This document shows, piece after piece, positions 4,716-11,531 of a stretch of 14,969 bases of DNA. The notes beneath the pieces are model-generated. The model worked only from the letters and a program-made list of their open reading frames with translations. It ran no database searches and was not told where the DNA came from. Location of the stretch: assembly GCA_035392025.1 (NCBI GenBank), contig DAOPMC010000023.1, positions 1 to 14,969 on the forward strand. The letters are read 5' to 3'. The DNA comes from DAOPMC01 sp035392025. GTDB lineage: Bacteria; Bacillota_I; Bacilli_A; RF39; UBA660. Each line of letters opens with the position of its first letter. Position 1 is the stretch's first letter. Made by a program: the position numbers and the translations under genes.

Positions 4716-5179
4716 CTCCTTTTGTTTTTGTTTCTGCTGAATGTTTTGTTTTTGTTCTTTTTTCCGTTCATTAGTTTTCCACCCATAATTTTTACCTCCT
4801 TAACTTTATTATTAGTAAATGGATTATTTGTGTTTAGTATTTGTGTTTCTCCTCCACGATTCATCTTGTGAGGGTTGAATCCTGTTTCAAATATTCTTGG
4901 TTGTGGTCGGCTGATGTTTATTTCTTGATTGTCTAGCATTCCATAAGGATTTACCCATGATTTGTCTTCTTGAGCTTGTCTTGCTCTAATATAGGCTTCT
5001 AATTGTCGTTTTTCATCTTCATCTATGTATTTCTGGGCGTGACGTCTAGTGTTGCGTAGTGATTTATTTGTGGTTTCAAAGTCATTTCTTGCTTCGTTTA
5101 TAGCTCTGGCTTCTGCGTATTCTAGTTGTTTTTCTTTGATTTTGTCGGCTATTCGTTGTTTTATCTCATTCAAACCCAT
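4716..5179 (-). CDS. Charged helical protein running into the assembly gap (about 155 residues if the flanks overlap)
   Basis: The ATG at 5179 has AGGTGA 6 nt upstream. Residues 1-75 are a long, highly charged helix or coiled coil (EIKQRIADKIKEKQLEYAEA, later RRHAQKYIDEDEKRQLEAYI). A Pro/Asn-rich segment and a Lys/Asn-rich tail (MNGKKNKNKTFSRNKNKR) follow. The frame reaches the N run at 4715. If the two gap flanks are merged at their shared 7 bp, the gene ends two codons later as RR-stop, giving 155 residues. An internal ATG at 4786 has TAAGGAGG 8 nt upstream, so a 24-residue C-terminal product could also be made from the same frame. The open frame continuing through the Ns to 4592 is not real evidence of coding. 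Function is unknown; it may be a scaffold or DNA-binding protein. Confidence 0.7.
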
Positions 5180-5191
5180 AAAATTTCACCT

Positions 5192-5308
5192 TCATATTAA
5201 AGGAGGAGCTTTAGGTAACTTAAATTTTATACCTGTTTTAAGCTTTCTTATCTTATTAATAGCTTCTTTCTTCTTTTTAGGTTGTCCTCCAGTTATAAAA
5301 TTACTCAT
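5192..5308 (-). CDS. 38-residue Lys-rich microprotein
   Basis: The frame reads MSNFITGGQPKKKKEAINKI, then RKLKTGIKFKLPKAPPLI. A basic helix in the middle and a Pro-rich end are the only visible features. AAAGGAGG lies about 9 nt before the ATG, one of the best binding sites in the window, which implies high expression. The TGA stop overlaps the AGGTGA binding site of the next gene. High expression plus high Lys content would suit a DNA-condensing virion component, but this is conjecture. Confidence 0.65.
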   Translation of the reverse strand: MSNFITGGQPKKKKEAINKIRKLKTGIKFKLPKAPPLI

Positions 5309-5406
5309 TTTCTTTTTCCTCCTTTTACTTTACTAATACTAGTATAGTATTTAGTTTTATTTTTAAGTATTCTTTCTACGTCTTTAAATTTATTAACTTT
5401 TTTCAT
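5305..5406 (-). CDS. 33-residue Lys-rich microprotein
   Basis: The ATG at 5406 has GGAGGA about 9 nt upstream. The product reads MKKVNKFKDVERILKNKTKY, then YTSISKVKGGKRK, and is strongly basic. Its codons for KGGKRK form the AAAGGAGG binding site of the next gene, and the stop overlaps that gene's ATG (ATGA). An in-frame ATG at 5424 would place the ribosome binding site inside the gene and has none of its own, so it is not used. The protein may bind nucleic acid or be a peptide made mainly to couple translation. Confidence 0.6.
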   Translation of the reverse strand: MKKVNKFKDVERILKNKTKYYTSISKVKGGKRK

Positions 5407-5428
5407 TTTTTTTGTTTCCTCCATTGTT

Positions 5429-5701
5429 TTATTGTTTGCTAAGGAATCTATTATATCCTGTGTAAGCTAGTATTCCTATAATTAATAATATCAAACCAAG
5501 TATTAAACTATCATAATACATTGTTAAAGTTATCATTACAAACACCACACTAAATGCTACTGTATTCAAAGTGCTAAAACTATTTATTACACTTATATAA
5601 ACTATTATGATTAAACCTAACAGTATGAATAATAATGGAGATCCAATTATTTCGTTAATAAAAATATTAGTCCATCCCATATAATTATCAGGAGTAATCA
5701 A
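5429..5701 (-). CDS. Three-span small membrane protein (TTG start preferred)
   Basis: The 90-residue protein begins MITPDNYMGWTNIFINEIIG and has hydrophobic helices at about 22-40, 46-62 and 65-82, with a basic end (GYNRFLSKQ). An ATG at 5719 is in frame and would add six residues, but it would create a 22-nt overlap and lacks a binding site. The TTG at 5701 forms a TTGA overlap with the upstream stop and has GGAGGGG 6 nt before it, so I prefer it. No family is recognised. It continues the series of small envelope-type proteins. Confidence 0.78.
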   Translation of the reverse strand: MITPDNYMGWTNIFINEIIGSPLLFILLGLIIIVYISVINSFSTLNTVAFSVVFVMITLTMYYDSLILGLILLIIGILAYTGYNRFLSKQ

Positions 5702-6093
5702 TATACACCCCTCCACCATTCTATAACAATCATTATGTACATAATAAACATTGGACTCATTATGAGCACTGCAAATATCCTAGCTCCAGCCCCACCAACT
5801 GCTAACGCATTAAATATTGCGAGTAATTCGTTTAGGAAAGCCAAGAATAAAAGTATCATTGGAGCTAAACTAATAAAGTCTATTTTGTAGCTTCCACTTA
5901 CAAATAAACTTACAGCTCCTGTTACTAAGAACAATCCTATCATTACAGTTACGGCTAAATATATTTCATTAGACGTATATGTTTCTGGGTGTAACAAGAA
6001 ATTAACTAGACTGCTACTGCTAGTTAATCCAAACAAGTTAAATATTAGTACGAGTCCGCTTAGTAGTACTATGAATCCTGTTAGTCGCCCCAT
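5698..6093 (-). CDS. Four-span membrane protein
   Basis: This 131-residue integral membrane protein has hydrophobic helices at about 5-23, 44-66, 72-97 and 104-124, short polar loops, and an EWWRGVY tail. The ATG at 6093 shares its A with the TAA of the glycoprotein gene (TAATG) and has AGGGAGGAAG about 7 nt upstream, so the two are almost certainly co-translated. No transporter or enzyme motif is present. Position after the spike suggests a partner in the virion envelope or in spike assembly; this is inference. Confidence 0.83.
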   Translation of the reverse strand: MGRLTGFIVLLSGLVLIFNLFGLTSSSSLVNFLLHPETYTSNEIYLAVTVMIGLFLVTGAVSLFVSGSYKIDFISLAPMILLFLAFLNELLAIFNALAVGGAGARIFAVLIMSPMFIMYIMIVIEWWRGVY

Positions 6094-8195
6094 TATTTTT
6101 CTTCCTCCCTATTAAATATTGCTGTCAATATTGCTAATAAACCTATAAGTATGCTTACTCCATATTGATTCATTACATTATTTACTACTCCGCTTCCTGG
6201 TATAAAGTTCAAAGTCATTAATTCTAAATAACTCATTGTAAATACAAGTAACGCTATTAGTATAAGTAAGTTTCCGCTATTGACGTATTTGTTAACGCTT
6301 CTTCTCATAGCCGCAATTGCTATGCTAAATATTATTATGAATGCTATCATTATTCTTTCAGAGTCACCGAATCCTGATCCATTAAAGTTCTTAGTGTTTC
6401 TTATAGCGTTCATTAATGAATAATCTCCTTCGTAGTAACTATAAACTCCATAACTTTTTTTATATGATATGTTTTGTAAGTATGTTGTATTATCTGTTGT
6501 ATTGGTTGCATTTATTGTGTAAGTGCTTATAAGTTGTAGGTATGTGTAATTGTTTGTGTTGAAGTTTATTAATCCTTCACCTTCATTTTCTTCGCAGGTT
6601 GTGAATGTTGTAGTATTAAGCACGTTGTTAGTTTTGTCTAGTATAGTTAAGTAACAGTTAGTGATGTTCCATGATTCGCTTGTGTATTCTGCTGTGAAGT
6701 TATAATTCGTATTGTTTTGTAGATTAGTGGTTGGTGTAAATGTGTTAAGTATTCCACTATAATAATCAGGAATAGTCGTCTGTGGTGTTCCTAGTGTTAT
6801 TGTGAAACTATTTGTACTTGGCGTGATTATTCCTGAGTATGGATTGTATCCGTTCATGGTTACTGTTACGAGATAAGTTATGCTTGGATCGAGAACAAAT
6901 AGTACGCTTCCTACTCCGTCTGTGGTTTTGCTATAAAGTAATGCTTGATCACTGCTTCTGCTTATGTTTACTGTTGCTCCTTCTAGGAATTGGTCATAAA
7001 TGTTTTTGACGTAGAAGATTGTGTTTTGTCCATTTGTGGATAAGTAGTATGTTTTGTTTACTAGTGCTGTTCTACTGACAGTAAAGGTATCAGTAAAATT
7101 GGTATAACCTGATTTGCCTATTTGTACGTTGTATCCTCCAGCAGTTACTCCTGTATAGTTTTGTGTTCCGTTAATTAACCAGTTATAAGTAGCAGATCCA
7201 CTTAGGTTTAGACTTACATTATTAATTAATGCGTTGGTGAACATATCACGAGTTTGTAACAATACTACTTGTCCAGGATACGTACTTATATTATAATAAT
7301 TTAATCCGTTATAGAATGTAGTTAGTCCTGTTTTTTCTACTATGTCGTCTCCATATACGTTTACGCTTGTGCTTCCAGTTACCCACTTTATATTATCTGT
7401 TCCTGTTGCAGTAAATCCATTAATTATTAATCCTGATACTATATGTGTTATTATATAATTAATATTTGTTAGTAAAGAATTAGTTAGTACATTGTAAACT
7501 CCTAGATTTATTATGGTTGTGTATAAGTTTGTGACATTTGTAGTCATATATGTTGTATTTGTAAAGTTTATTGGTGTGCTATTTGATGTGATGTTGTTTG
7601 TATATATAAAAGCATAAATTCCTGGACTTGATAAGTTATTTGTTTTTTGTGTTGAGTTATATATTATATTTGGGATTATGTTTGTGTATCCTGTTACGTT
7701 TAAGTCTGTTTCTCTACAATCACAAGCTGCTGTACAGCTACATTTGAGCCATACTTTTATGTAATTTACTGATTTTGTCATGTTTGGATTGTATAGTTCA
7801 AAATTTTGATAGCTGTTTTCGTATGTTTGTAATGTTTCTGTTGTACTTGTCGTGCTGTCATTATAAAAGTATTCTAAGTATATATTTGCCCATCTATTAT
7901 TTTCTCCTGGTGGACTTCCAAGATTATTATAATATCTTCCTGTTACTTTTTCTACTACGCTAAGATTACTAGGAGTGATGTTTGCAATATTATAAAAATT
8001 AGTTGTTGCACTGTATTCTCTTACTGCTCCATCGTTGTAAATGTTTGTTGTTAGGTTTTCTGTTATGTATAATGTATATGTGTTGAGTTCTTGTCTTGCT
8101 CTGTCATATACTTTGTCTATTGTTAGGTTGTATCCTGTTACTCCTGTAACTAATATTAGTAAAGTTAATATTAGAATTAAGAATTTTGTTTTCAC
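6093..8195 (-). CDS. Secreted spike-like glycoprotein with CarboxypepD_reg-like repeats and C-terminal membrane anchors
   Basis: The 700-residue protein starts with GTG at 8195, with AGGAGG 7 nt upstream. Residues 1-21 are a clear signal peptide (MKTKFLILILTLLILVTGVT). The ectodomain (about 22-610) carries roughly thirty N-x-S/T sequons. A CxC...CxC cluster lies at 152, 154, 158 and 160 (KCSCTAACDC), with two further Cys at 514 and 534. Two beta-sandwich repeats of the carboxypeptidase regulatory/PEGA type lie around 308-388 and 393-460 (second copy: NIYDQFLEGATVNIS, then TDGVGSVLF and YLVTVTMNGYNPY). Three membrane helices follow at about 615-629, 643-660 and 679-694, with an acidic EEEK tail. 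This is the arrangement of an archaeal virus spike or host-adhesion protein, and it parallels the truncated protein at the start of the operon. The gene starts directly after the coat candidate's stop (TAAGTG). Confidence 0.88.
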   Translation of the reverse strand: MKTKFLILILTLLILVTGVTGYNLTIDKVYDRARQELNTYTLYITENLTTNIYNDGAVREYSATTNFYNIANITPSNLSVVEKVTGRYYNNLGSPPGENNRWANIYLEYFYNDSTTSTTETLQTYENSYQNFELYNPNMTKSVNYIKVWLKCSCTAACDCRETDLNVTGYTNIIPNIIYNSTQKTNNLSSPGIYAFIYTNNITSNSTPINFTNTTYMTTNVTNLYTTIINLGVYNVLTNSLLTNINYIITHIVSGLIINGFTATGTDNIKWVTGSTSVNVYGDDIVEKTGLTTFYNGLNYYNISTYPGQVVLLQTRDMFTNALINNVSLNLSGSATYNWLINGTQNYTGVTAGGYNVQIGKSGYTNFTDTFTVSRTALVNKTYYLSTNGQNTIFYVKNIYDQFLEGATVNISRSSDQALLYSKTTDGVGSVLFVLDPSITYLVTVTMNGYNPYSGIITPSTNSFTITLGTPQTTIPDYYSGILNTFTPTTNLQNNTNYNFTAEYTSESWNITNCYLTILDKTNNVLNTTTFTTCEENEGEGLINFNTNNYTYLQLISTYTINATNTTDNTTYLQNISYKKSYGVYSYYEGDYSLMNAIRNTKNFNGSGFGDSERIMIAFIIIFSIAIAAMRRSVNKYVNSGNLLILIALLVFTMSYLELMTLNFIPGSGVVNNVMNQYGVSILIGLLAILTAIFNREEEK

Positions 8196-8492
8196 TTATT
8201 GTCCTCCTGGTATTGTCCTAGCTCCAAGATATGCTATACCTACTCCTAGACAGGCTAGTATGAATCCTGGTAACAAGTAATCTAACCAAATACAAGTCAT
8301 TCTATTCCCTGTGCTTAGTCCTGCGTAGTTGGAACAGTCTAGTTCTGTTTGTCCTATTCCGATTACTTCTTTTAGGGGATCTATAAATATGATTGCTGTG
8401 ATGATTACTGTCATTGCTATCATCATGTTTAGGACTATGAGTTGTCCTTTGTTGTTCATTCTTTTCTTTTTTAGATTTTGAAATAATTTCAT
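8196..8492 (-). CDS. Pilin-signal double-membrane protein, candidate major coat protein
   Basis: This 98-residue protein has a class III (archaeal pilin-type) leader: a basic stretch (LKKKRMNNKG), then Q17 and a hydrophobic helix (LIVLNMMIAMTVIITAIIF). Processing between G16 and Q17 by a PibD/FlaK-like peptidase is expected. A polar loop with two Cys (ELDCSNYAG and RMTCIWLD) leads to a second membrane helix (LLPGFILACLGVGIAYLGA). Mature size of about 82 residues with two hydrophobic segments matches the architecture of the small helical coat proteins of spindle-shaped archaeal viruses; that is architectural resemblance, not demonstrated homology. The ATG at 8492 has GAGGT about 8 nt upstream. 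An alternative ATG at 8459 lacks one and would remove the basic stretch. The gene is followed without a gap by the large glycoprotein gene. A pilus subunit is the main alternative. Confidence 0.85.
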   Translation of the reverse strand: MKLFQNLKKKRMNNKGQLIVLNMMIAMTVIITAIIFIDPLKEVIGIGQTELDCSNYAGLSTGNRMTCIWLDYLLPGFILACLGVGIAYLGARTIPGGQ

Positions 8493-8596
8493 TTGGTTAA
8501 CCTCATTCTTTTTCTTGTTGCAGGGTGCTCTTTTTTTAAGTGTTTAAACATATAATTAACGTACTTCTTTTTGCCTGTTATTTTTAGACTCGCCAA
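8489..8596 (-). CDS. 35-residue basic protein overlapping the proposed coat protein gene
   Basis: A TTG start at 8596 has GAGGTGG 7 nt upstream, inside the last codons of the 849-residue gene, whose stop is 1 nt away. The product reads MASLKITGKKKYVNYMFKHL, then KKEHPATRKRMRLTK. It is very basic (Lys, Arg, His) and ends with an ATGA overlap onto the coat protein candidate. The segment FKHLKKEHP followed by RKRMRL looks like a short DNA- or RNA-binding helix. It could be a virion nucleoprotein or a translational coupling peptide. The exact fit between two genes and the strong binding site argue that it is real, although it is far below normal length thresholds. Confidence 0.6.
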   Translation of the reverse strand: MASLKITGKKKYVNYMFKHLKKEHPATRKRMRLTK

Positions 8597-8597
8597 C

Positions 8598-11147
8598 TTA
8601 GAACCACCTCTGAGTTTTTGTTTTTTTTGCTCTTTGAATCTCACTTACTTCACTCTTTGTTCCTAGTCTGAAACGTGATTTTTGTATGTAAGTATCAGTG
8701 AGTGGAATTCTTTTTTGTCCTCTAATCTGGTATCCTCTGAATTCTGAGCTGAATCTTTGGAACTCGCCACTTGTCTTTATATCAAGTGGTTTTCCTTTAA
8801 CTTGCTCTACTTTAAACGTAGCACCCAACGTCTGCTTAGCACGTAAAGTTCCAATATCCAAAGCAGATAACTTACTTTTAACGATTGGACTTACAGCAAC
8901 AAATTTTCCTTTTCTTTTAAGGAATGCTTGAAAACCAACACCAACACCCTTACTTTTCAAAAACTCATCCTCATCACTAACTTTCTTCTTAGGTAATTCT
9001 AATTTTGGAACTTTTGGAGTTTCAATTTTGCTTGTAATCTTAAAGGTTGATGGAGTTTTTAACTCCTGAACTGGTTGTTGTAAAGGAAAATACTTATAAT
9101 TAAATCTGAATCTAGGAGTTATCCTAATTTCTGGAGTAACCTTTGGAGTTATCCTTGTTTCAGGAGTAGTCTTAGTTATTTCTTGAACAACAACACTAGG
9201 AGAAGTACTTGTTCTACTACTTCCCCCTATTTTAAATCCTATTGCTCCACTTATATTTTGTGATATTGCATTATTTGTAACTGTATTAGTTATTGGTTTA
9301 CTTGGAGTAACTGGAGCATATGTTGTTTCTACTTTGTATAAAGGTTTTTGTTTTTTAAACATATTAGTAAATCTTGATTGTCCTATTAGTGATTCTGTTT
9401 TTAGAATAGTTAATTGTCTAACTTTGTTAAGAGCTATACTGCTAGTTTCTGTTTTTGTTTTTAGTATTTGTATTGTTTGCGTTCCACTTCCACTAGGAAC
9501 ATTTGCAGTTCCTGGAGTTGATACTTGTGGTTTAATTACTTGATTTATTTTAAAAATCTTAATTTGTTTAGGCTCTGTTTTCTTTATTGTTACAAGCAAC
9601 TCATTTCTTATTCTATCCAATAAGTAATCGCTTCCTGGTTTATTGGCTGTGCCTGTTTCTATTATTCTTCCACTTTGCCTAGAATTAAGTGGTTTACTTC
9701 TTTCTAGTCTTAATGTTGCTTTCGCTCCGCTTCCTGGTTTACCTTTAGGAGCAAGAATACTGGATTCTCTACTGAACTTTAAACCAAATAATGTTCCTTC
9801 TCCTTGCACAAAACTACTTTTAGTAACAGTAAAAAATTCTCTTCTTCCTGTTGGAAGTTTACCTTCTAAGAAATTCTGAACTGCTTTCTTTGGATAATAA
9901 GTATTCTTAGCAAATTCTGTATAAACAAGATTATTACTTTTTGCTCCTTTTAATGCTGGAAGATTTAATGGATTCTCGTTAAAGTTTCCACCTACTTTTC
10001 CTTTTTGTTTAAATAAATAAAATTCTGCTTCTTTTAAACTTTTTCTTGGAATGTTTTGTTCTTTGCCTAGAATTATTTGTTGTCTACTAACTCTTCCAAT
10101 GTTTGGTGCTTCTATTGCAAAGAATTTTATACCTTTAACTTCTTTTCCTTTAAATATAATTCCTAGTTCTTTAGCTTTTACTAGATCTGTTTTGCTTACT
10201 GTTGTGCTTAATGCTCCACTATATTTTTGTTGCATACTTTGTATAAATTTGTATTGTTTATATTTTTTTATTGCACTTGGTATTTCTGAACCAACCTTAA
10301 ATACGTAAGGAATACTCGCTAATGCTACTGCTTCACCATACTTACCTTGTTCAGCTGTTCTTCCTATATCAGTCATAAATTTGGCTTCTCCATAAACTGG
10401 AACAAAATAAGATCCTACATCAATAACATCCTTTCTCTGGTAAGGAATACGCTGACCTAATTCTTCTTTTCCATATAATACTTTTCCTATTTTACTTGTT
10501 CTAAATTTCTGGAATGCTTCTTCTGATGGTATGTTTTCATCTACTGTTTCTGTTACTCTGTCAAATATCATTCCTGCTCGTGTAAATATTCCTTGTGCTC
10601 CTCCTGGTACTTCGTATCCTGTTTGACTAGATTTGAATGCTTGTAGTATTTCTTTTTGTCTTTGAAGTTCACTACTTCCAGGACTAGCAATTTCTCTTCT
10701 AGTTTCATAATCTACTGGTTGAATATTCTCTTGTGCAAGTACAACTTTTGTCGTTGGACTATACTCAGGTCTTATATCATATCTTTGTTGTGGTGCTGGA
10801 TTATAAACACTTCCACCACGATCATAACCATACTCACGATAAATATCTCCTGCTGTTTTTTGTCCGTCTTTTAATAGTATGCTTCCTGTTAGTTCTTTTC
10901 CTTGTTCTAATTTTTTTTGTACAACTTCTGCTTCTGGTTGTTCTAGTTCTATTGTTTTAGGACTTTCGCTTTCTTTTCTTCTGCGTGAACTTCTACCTCC
11001 TCTACTTATACCACCATTAGGCACAACTAATACTCCACTAGTAGGCAAAGGATTAGATATTTCTCTTATTCTCTCTTCTCTAGTTTTATCACTAGGAGTT
11101 GGAACTTTTGGAGTGCTTATTTCTTTATAAAACTCTGCTAAACCCAT
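8598..11147 (-). CDS. 849-residue soluble structural-type protein with low-complexity core
   Basis: The largest complete soluble protein here has no signal peptide. Residues 1 to 60 are Pro/Arg-rich, with GGRSSRRRKES. Residues 60 to 180 are charged and helical. Residues 240 to 290 are the only hydrophobic part (VIDVGSYFVPVYGEAKF, then GEAVALASIPYVF), reminiscent of the short hydrophobic pre-toxin segments of bacterial polymorphic toxins but far too weak to assign. Residues 300 to 530 are mixed alpha/beta and basic. Residues 535 to 720 are Thr/Pro/Lys-rich with a tandem decapeptide repeat. Residues 735 to 790 form a compact C-terminal module (FQAFLKRKGKFVAVSPIV, then RAKQTLGATFKVEQ), and the end is very basic. 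The length and place directly upstream of the proposed coat protein suggest a virion core, tail or packaging protein. No family is recognised. GC skew and codon endings vary along the gene, suggesting mosaic origin. Confidence 0.88.
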   Translation of the reverse strand: MGLAEFYKEISTPKVPTPSDKTREERIREISNPLPTSGVLVVPNGGISRGGRSSRRRKESESPKTIELEQPEAEVVQKKLEQGKELTGSILLKDGQKTAGDIYREYGYDRGGSVYNPAPQQRYDIRPEYSPTTKVVLAQENIQPVDYETRREIASPGSSELQRQKEILQAFKSSQTGYEVPGGAQGIFTRAGMIFDRVTETVDENIPSEEAFQKFRTSKIGKVLYGKEELGQRIPYQRKDVIDVGSYFVPVYGEAKFMTDIGRTAEQGKYGEAVALASIPYVFKVGSEIPSAIKKYKQYKFIQSMQQKYSGALSTTVSKTDLVKAKELGIIFKGKEVKGIKFFAIEAPNIGRVSRQQIILGKEQNIPRKSLKEAEFYLFKQKGKVGGNFNENPLNLPALKGAKSNNLVYTEFAKNTYYPKKAVQNFLEGKLPTGRREFFTVTKSSFVQGEGTLFGLKFSRESSILAPKGKPGSGAKATLRLERSKPLNSRQSGRIIETGTANKPGSDYLLDRIRNELLVTIKKTEPKQIKIFKINQVIKPQVSTPGTANVPSGSGTQTIQILKTKTETSSIALNKVRQLTILKTESLIGQSRFTNMFKKQKPLYKVETTYAPVTPSKPITNTVTNNAISQNISGAIGFKIGGSSRTSTSPSVVVQEITKTTPETRITPKVTPEIRITPRFRFNYKYFPLQQPVQELKTPSTFKITSKIETPKVPKLELPKKKVSDEDEFLKSKGVGVGFQAFLKRKGKFVAVSPIVKSKLSALDIGTLRAKQTLGATFKVEQVKGKPLDIKTSGEFQRFSSEFRGYQIRGQKRIPLTDTYIQKSRFRLGTKSEVSEIQRAKKTKTQRWF
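9108..9167 (-). repeat. Tandem 30-bp coding repeat (two decapeptides) in the 849-residue protein
   Basis: Residues 661-670 (TPETRITPKV) and 671-680 (TPEIRITPRF) are consecutive diverged copies, encoded at 9138-9167 and 9108-9137. They sit in a Thr/Pro-rich linker and probably arose by in-frame duplication. Confidence 0.7.
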
Positions 11148-11151
11148 TATT

Positions 11152-11301
11152 TCACTTCATAAATTTTAATCTTATATTAGTTTTACCCTTTAAAGCTTTA
11201 ATTAAGTTATTATCAGAATTTCTTTTTTTCAAAACTAACATTATTTGTTTATTATTCTTATTTTTATAAATTTTAGCTTCTAAAAAATTTTTATTAACCA
11301 T
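11152..11301 (-). CDS. 49-residue basic hypothetical protein
   Basis: The frame reads MVNKNFLEAKIYKNKNNKQI, followed by MLVLKKRNSDNNLIKALKGK and a short basic end. It is Lys/Asn-rich and could form a small beta sheet plus helix, which would suit nucleic acid binding. The ATG at 11301 has no convincing ribosome binding site, but a TATA-like box lies 28 nt upstream, so leaderless translation is likely. Its TGA is 4 nt before the ATG of the 849-residue gene, whose AAGTGA-type binding site lies in this gene's end. A resemblance to short transposon- or virus-associated archaeal proteins came to mind but cannot be supported from sequence alone. Confidence 0.6.
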   Translation of the reverse strand: MVNKNFLEAKIYKNKNNKQIMLVLKKRNSDNNLIKALKGKTNIRLKFMK

Positions 11302-11306
11302 AAATA

Positions 11307-11322
11307 AAACTACTAGTAGTTT
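11307..11322. repeat. Perfect 16-bp palindrome between TATA-like box and start codon
   Basis: The sequence AAACTACTAGTAGTTT equals its own reverse complement. It lies between the TATA-like box and the predicted transcription start, where a bound dimer would block the promoter. It is a likely operator, perhaps for the ribbon-helix-helix protein at 1569-1727 or for a host factor. No copy with the same extent was seen elsewhere in the window. Confidence 0.5.
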
Positions 11323-11335
11323 AACCTTTTAAACT
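11323..11335 (-). promoter_or_regulatory. TATA-like box for the 49/849-residue operon
   Basis: On the minus strand the sequence reads CAAAGTTTAAAAGG. The TTTAAA core is centred about 28 nt upstream of the ATG at 11301, preceded by a purine-rich BRE-like stretch. That spacing fits an archaeal promoter producing an essentially leaderless mRNA, and agrees with the absence of a good ribosome binding site before that ATG. The assignment rests on spacing and context only. Confidence 0.4.
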
Positions 11336-11360
11336 TTGTTATTTAACACCATAAAAATTA

Positions 11361-11528
11361 TTATTGCCACCAATCAAAATCCTTATCTCTCTTAGAGATA
11401 TTAACACCCTTACTCTTAGCAAGAAGCAAAAGCTCTCTAACCTTATTACAATTATCAATAGGAGCTTCTGCTTCAAAAAACTTCTGCCTATTCTGTGTTA
11501 ATAAAGTAATCCTAATAATATCAGTCAT
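11361..11528 (-). CDS. 55-residue hypothetical protein
   Basis: This short gene begins MTDIIRITLLTQNRQKFFEA and ends with FDWWQ. The ATG at 11528 lies 3 nt after the stop of the membrane-anchored gene, and GGGGGTG sits about 9 nt upstream of the ATG within that gene's last codons. The protein looks alpha/beta and soluble, with a basic helix (KVRELLLLAKSKGVNISKRD). It is the last gene before a 59-bp non-coding stretch, so it probably ends the upstream transcription unit. A short T run (minus strand, about 11353-11357) just after the stop could contribute to termination. No function is assigned. Confidence 0.65.
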   Translation of the reverse strand: MTDIIRITLLTQNRQKFFEAEAPIDNCNKVRELLLLAKSKGVNISKRDKDFDWWQ

Positions 11529-11531
11529 AAC

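Noticed and set aside
5702..5719. ATG at 5719 as the start of the small three-span protein
   Set aside because: It has no binding site. GGAGGGG lies 6 nt before the in-frame TTG at 5701, which overlaps the previous stop as TTGA.
10656..11130. Overlapping plus-strand frames opposite the start of the 849-residue gene
   Set aside because: Shadow composition (Cys, Leu, Ser, Phe runs), no ribosome binding sites, and three mutually overlapping frames.
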